In this document: positions 13,106 through 13,671 of the stretch, in pieces | Layout: every line of letters begins with the position of its first letter | Position numbering within the stretch: the stretch's first letter is position 1 | NCBI GenBank assembly: GCA_023249795.1 | Contig: JAHFBU010000011.1 | Span: 1,103-14,773 of the forward strand | Source: Syntrophaceae bacterium | GTDB lineage: Bacteria > Desulfobacterota > Syntrophia > Syntrophales > UBA5619 | Length of the DNA stretch: 13,671 bases | Reading direction: 5' to 3' | Position numbers and translations under genes: made by a program | Notes under the pieces: generated by a model | Databases searched by the model: none | What the model was told of the DNA's origin: nothing | Seen by the model: only the letters and a program-made list of their open reading frames with translations

Positions 13106-13671
13106 AGGCAAACCTTTCGATTCTCGTTGCGGATGACGACCTTGCCCACCGGACGATGCTCCGGAAACTCCTTTCGGGTTGGGGCTACACGATTACGGAG
13201 GCCAACGACGGCGGAAGCGCCGTCGCGGCGGTGCAGAGCCGGCCCTTCGACCTGATTCTGATGGACATCCGGATGATCAAGGTGTCCGGCCTCGAGGCGC
13301 TAACCGAAATCAAAGCCTTCAACCCGGCGATCCCCGTTGTCATCATGACGGCCTATGCATCCGTGGAGACGGCCGTGGAGGCGCTTAAGAAAGGGGCTTA
13401 CGACTACCTGACCAAGCCTCTCGATTTTGACGAACTCCACCTCACGCTGAAGCGGGCGACGGAGCACAGCTGGCTCAAGGAGGAGAACCGCCTCCTGAAA
13501 GAGAGCCTGGGCGATCGCTTCGACCGGAGGCATCTGATCGGACGCTCCACCGCGATGACCCGGCTCCTGGACACCGCGGCCCAGGTCGCCCCATCGGAGG
13601 CGACGGTCCTCATCACCGGCGAGTCGGGAACGGGCAAGGAGATGGTCGCCGGGCTCATCCACTTCAACAGC
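13102..13671 (+). CDS. NtrC/ZraR-type sigma54 response regulator (3' end beyond the window)
   Basis: 190 codons are visible, with no stop before the edge. The receiver domain spans about 5-120: acidic pocket D11-D12-D13, phosphoacceptor D55 in LILMDIRM, T83 and K105 in LTKPLD. A helical linker follows (about 121-140), then the start of an AAA+ domain ('LIGRSTAM') with Walker A GESGTGKE (173-180). The GAFTGA loop and the DNA-binding helix-turn-helix would lie outside the window. The residue after M58 is Ile where most receivers of this class have Pro (RMIKVSGLEAL). An AAGGGGG site lies 8 nt before the ATG, which overlaps the kinase stop by 4 nt. It is the cognate partner of the kinase and the likely activator of the two sigma54 promoters upstream. 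Confidence 0.93.
   Translation, partial: MKANLSILVADDDLAHRTMLRKLLSGWGYTITEANDGGSAVAAVQSRPFDLILMDIRMIKVSGLEALTEIKAFNPAIPVVIMTAYASVETAVEALKKGAYDYLTKPLDFDELHLTLKRATEHSWLKEENRLLKESLGDRFDRRHLIGRSTAMTRLLDTAAQVAPSEATVLITGESGTGKEMVAGLIHFNS

Overview
The window comes from a GC-rich Gram-negative bacterium. A type II secretion (T2SS) operon, a periplasmic thiol-disulfide protein, a lipobox lipoprotein and a periplasmic Spy/ZraP-type protein all require an outer membrane. Two features fit Desulfobacterota/Deltaproteobacteria (for example Syntrophales or Desulfuromonadales relatives): a PilM-like GspL, and a long AsmA-like GspN of the kind found in Leptospira and deltaproteobacteria. The taxonomic placement is inference; no rRNA or other marker is present.

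Region 1 (about 1-7800, minus strand) is a tightly packed T2SS operon. In transcription order it reads gspF, gspG, gspH, gspI, gspJ, gspK, gspL, gspM, gspN and then the first codons of a probable gspC, which runs off the left edge. Most junctions are 4-nt stop/start overlaps or gaps of a few bases. All five pseudopilins (G, H, I, J, K) are present, together with the inner-membrane platform (F, L, M) and GspN. The ATPase gene gspE and the secretin gene gspD are not in the window, and gspF, not gspE, is first. A sigma70-like promoter lies just upstream of gspF, behind two stacked terminator hairpins. The leaders of GspJ and GspK are unusually long because each contains a copy of the same degenerate palindromic repeat, read in different frames.

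Region 2 (about 7880-10430) holds envelope genes of less certain role. On the minus strand are a secreted DsbA-like protein with a CPFC active site behind a coiled coil, and a glycine-zipper lipoprotein. On the plus strand is a small, very lysine-rich protein. The stretches on both sides of the small gene are rich in palindromes, including a roughly 100-bp nested inverted repeat between convergent genes.

Region 3 (about 10530 to the end) looks like a ZraPSR-type envelope or metal stress locus. A periplasmic Spy/CpxP/ZraP-like protein is on the minus strand. A membrane PAS-histidine kinase is on the plus strand, overlapped by the start of an NtrC-type response regulator with a receiver and an AAA+ Walker A, cut by the right edge. 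The intergenic region has good sigma54 -24/-12 candidates facing both ways, with an 18-bp palindrome between them. This is the architecture expected if the regulator, itself a sigma54-dependent activator type, drives both the periplasmic protein and its own operon.

I did not find CRISPR arrays, tRNA or rRNA genes, transposase genes or a clearly novel defence-type system. The most unusual items are the repeat-derived pseudopilin leaders, the permuted T2SS gene order and the palindromic intergenic elements.
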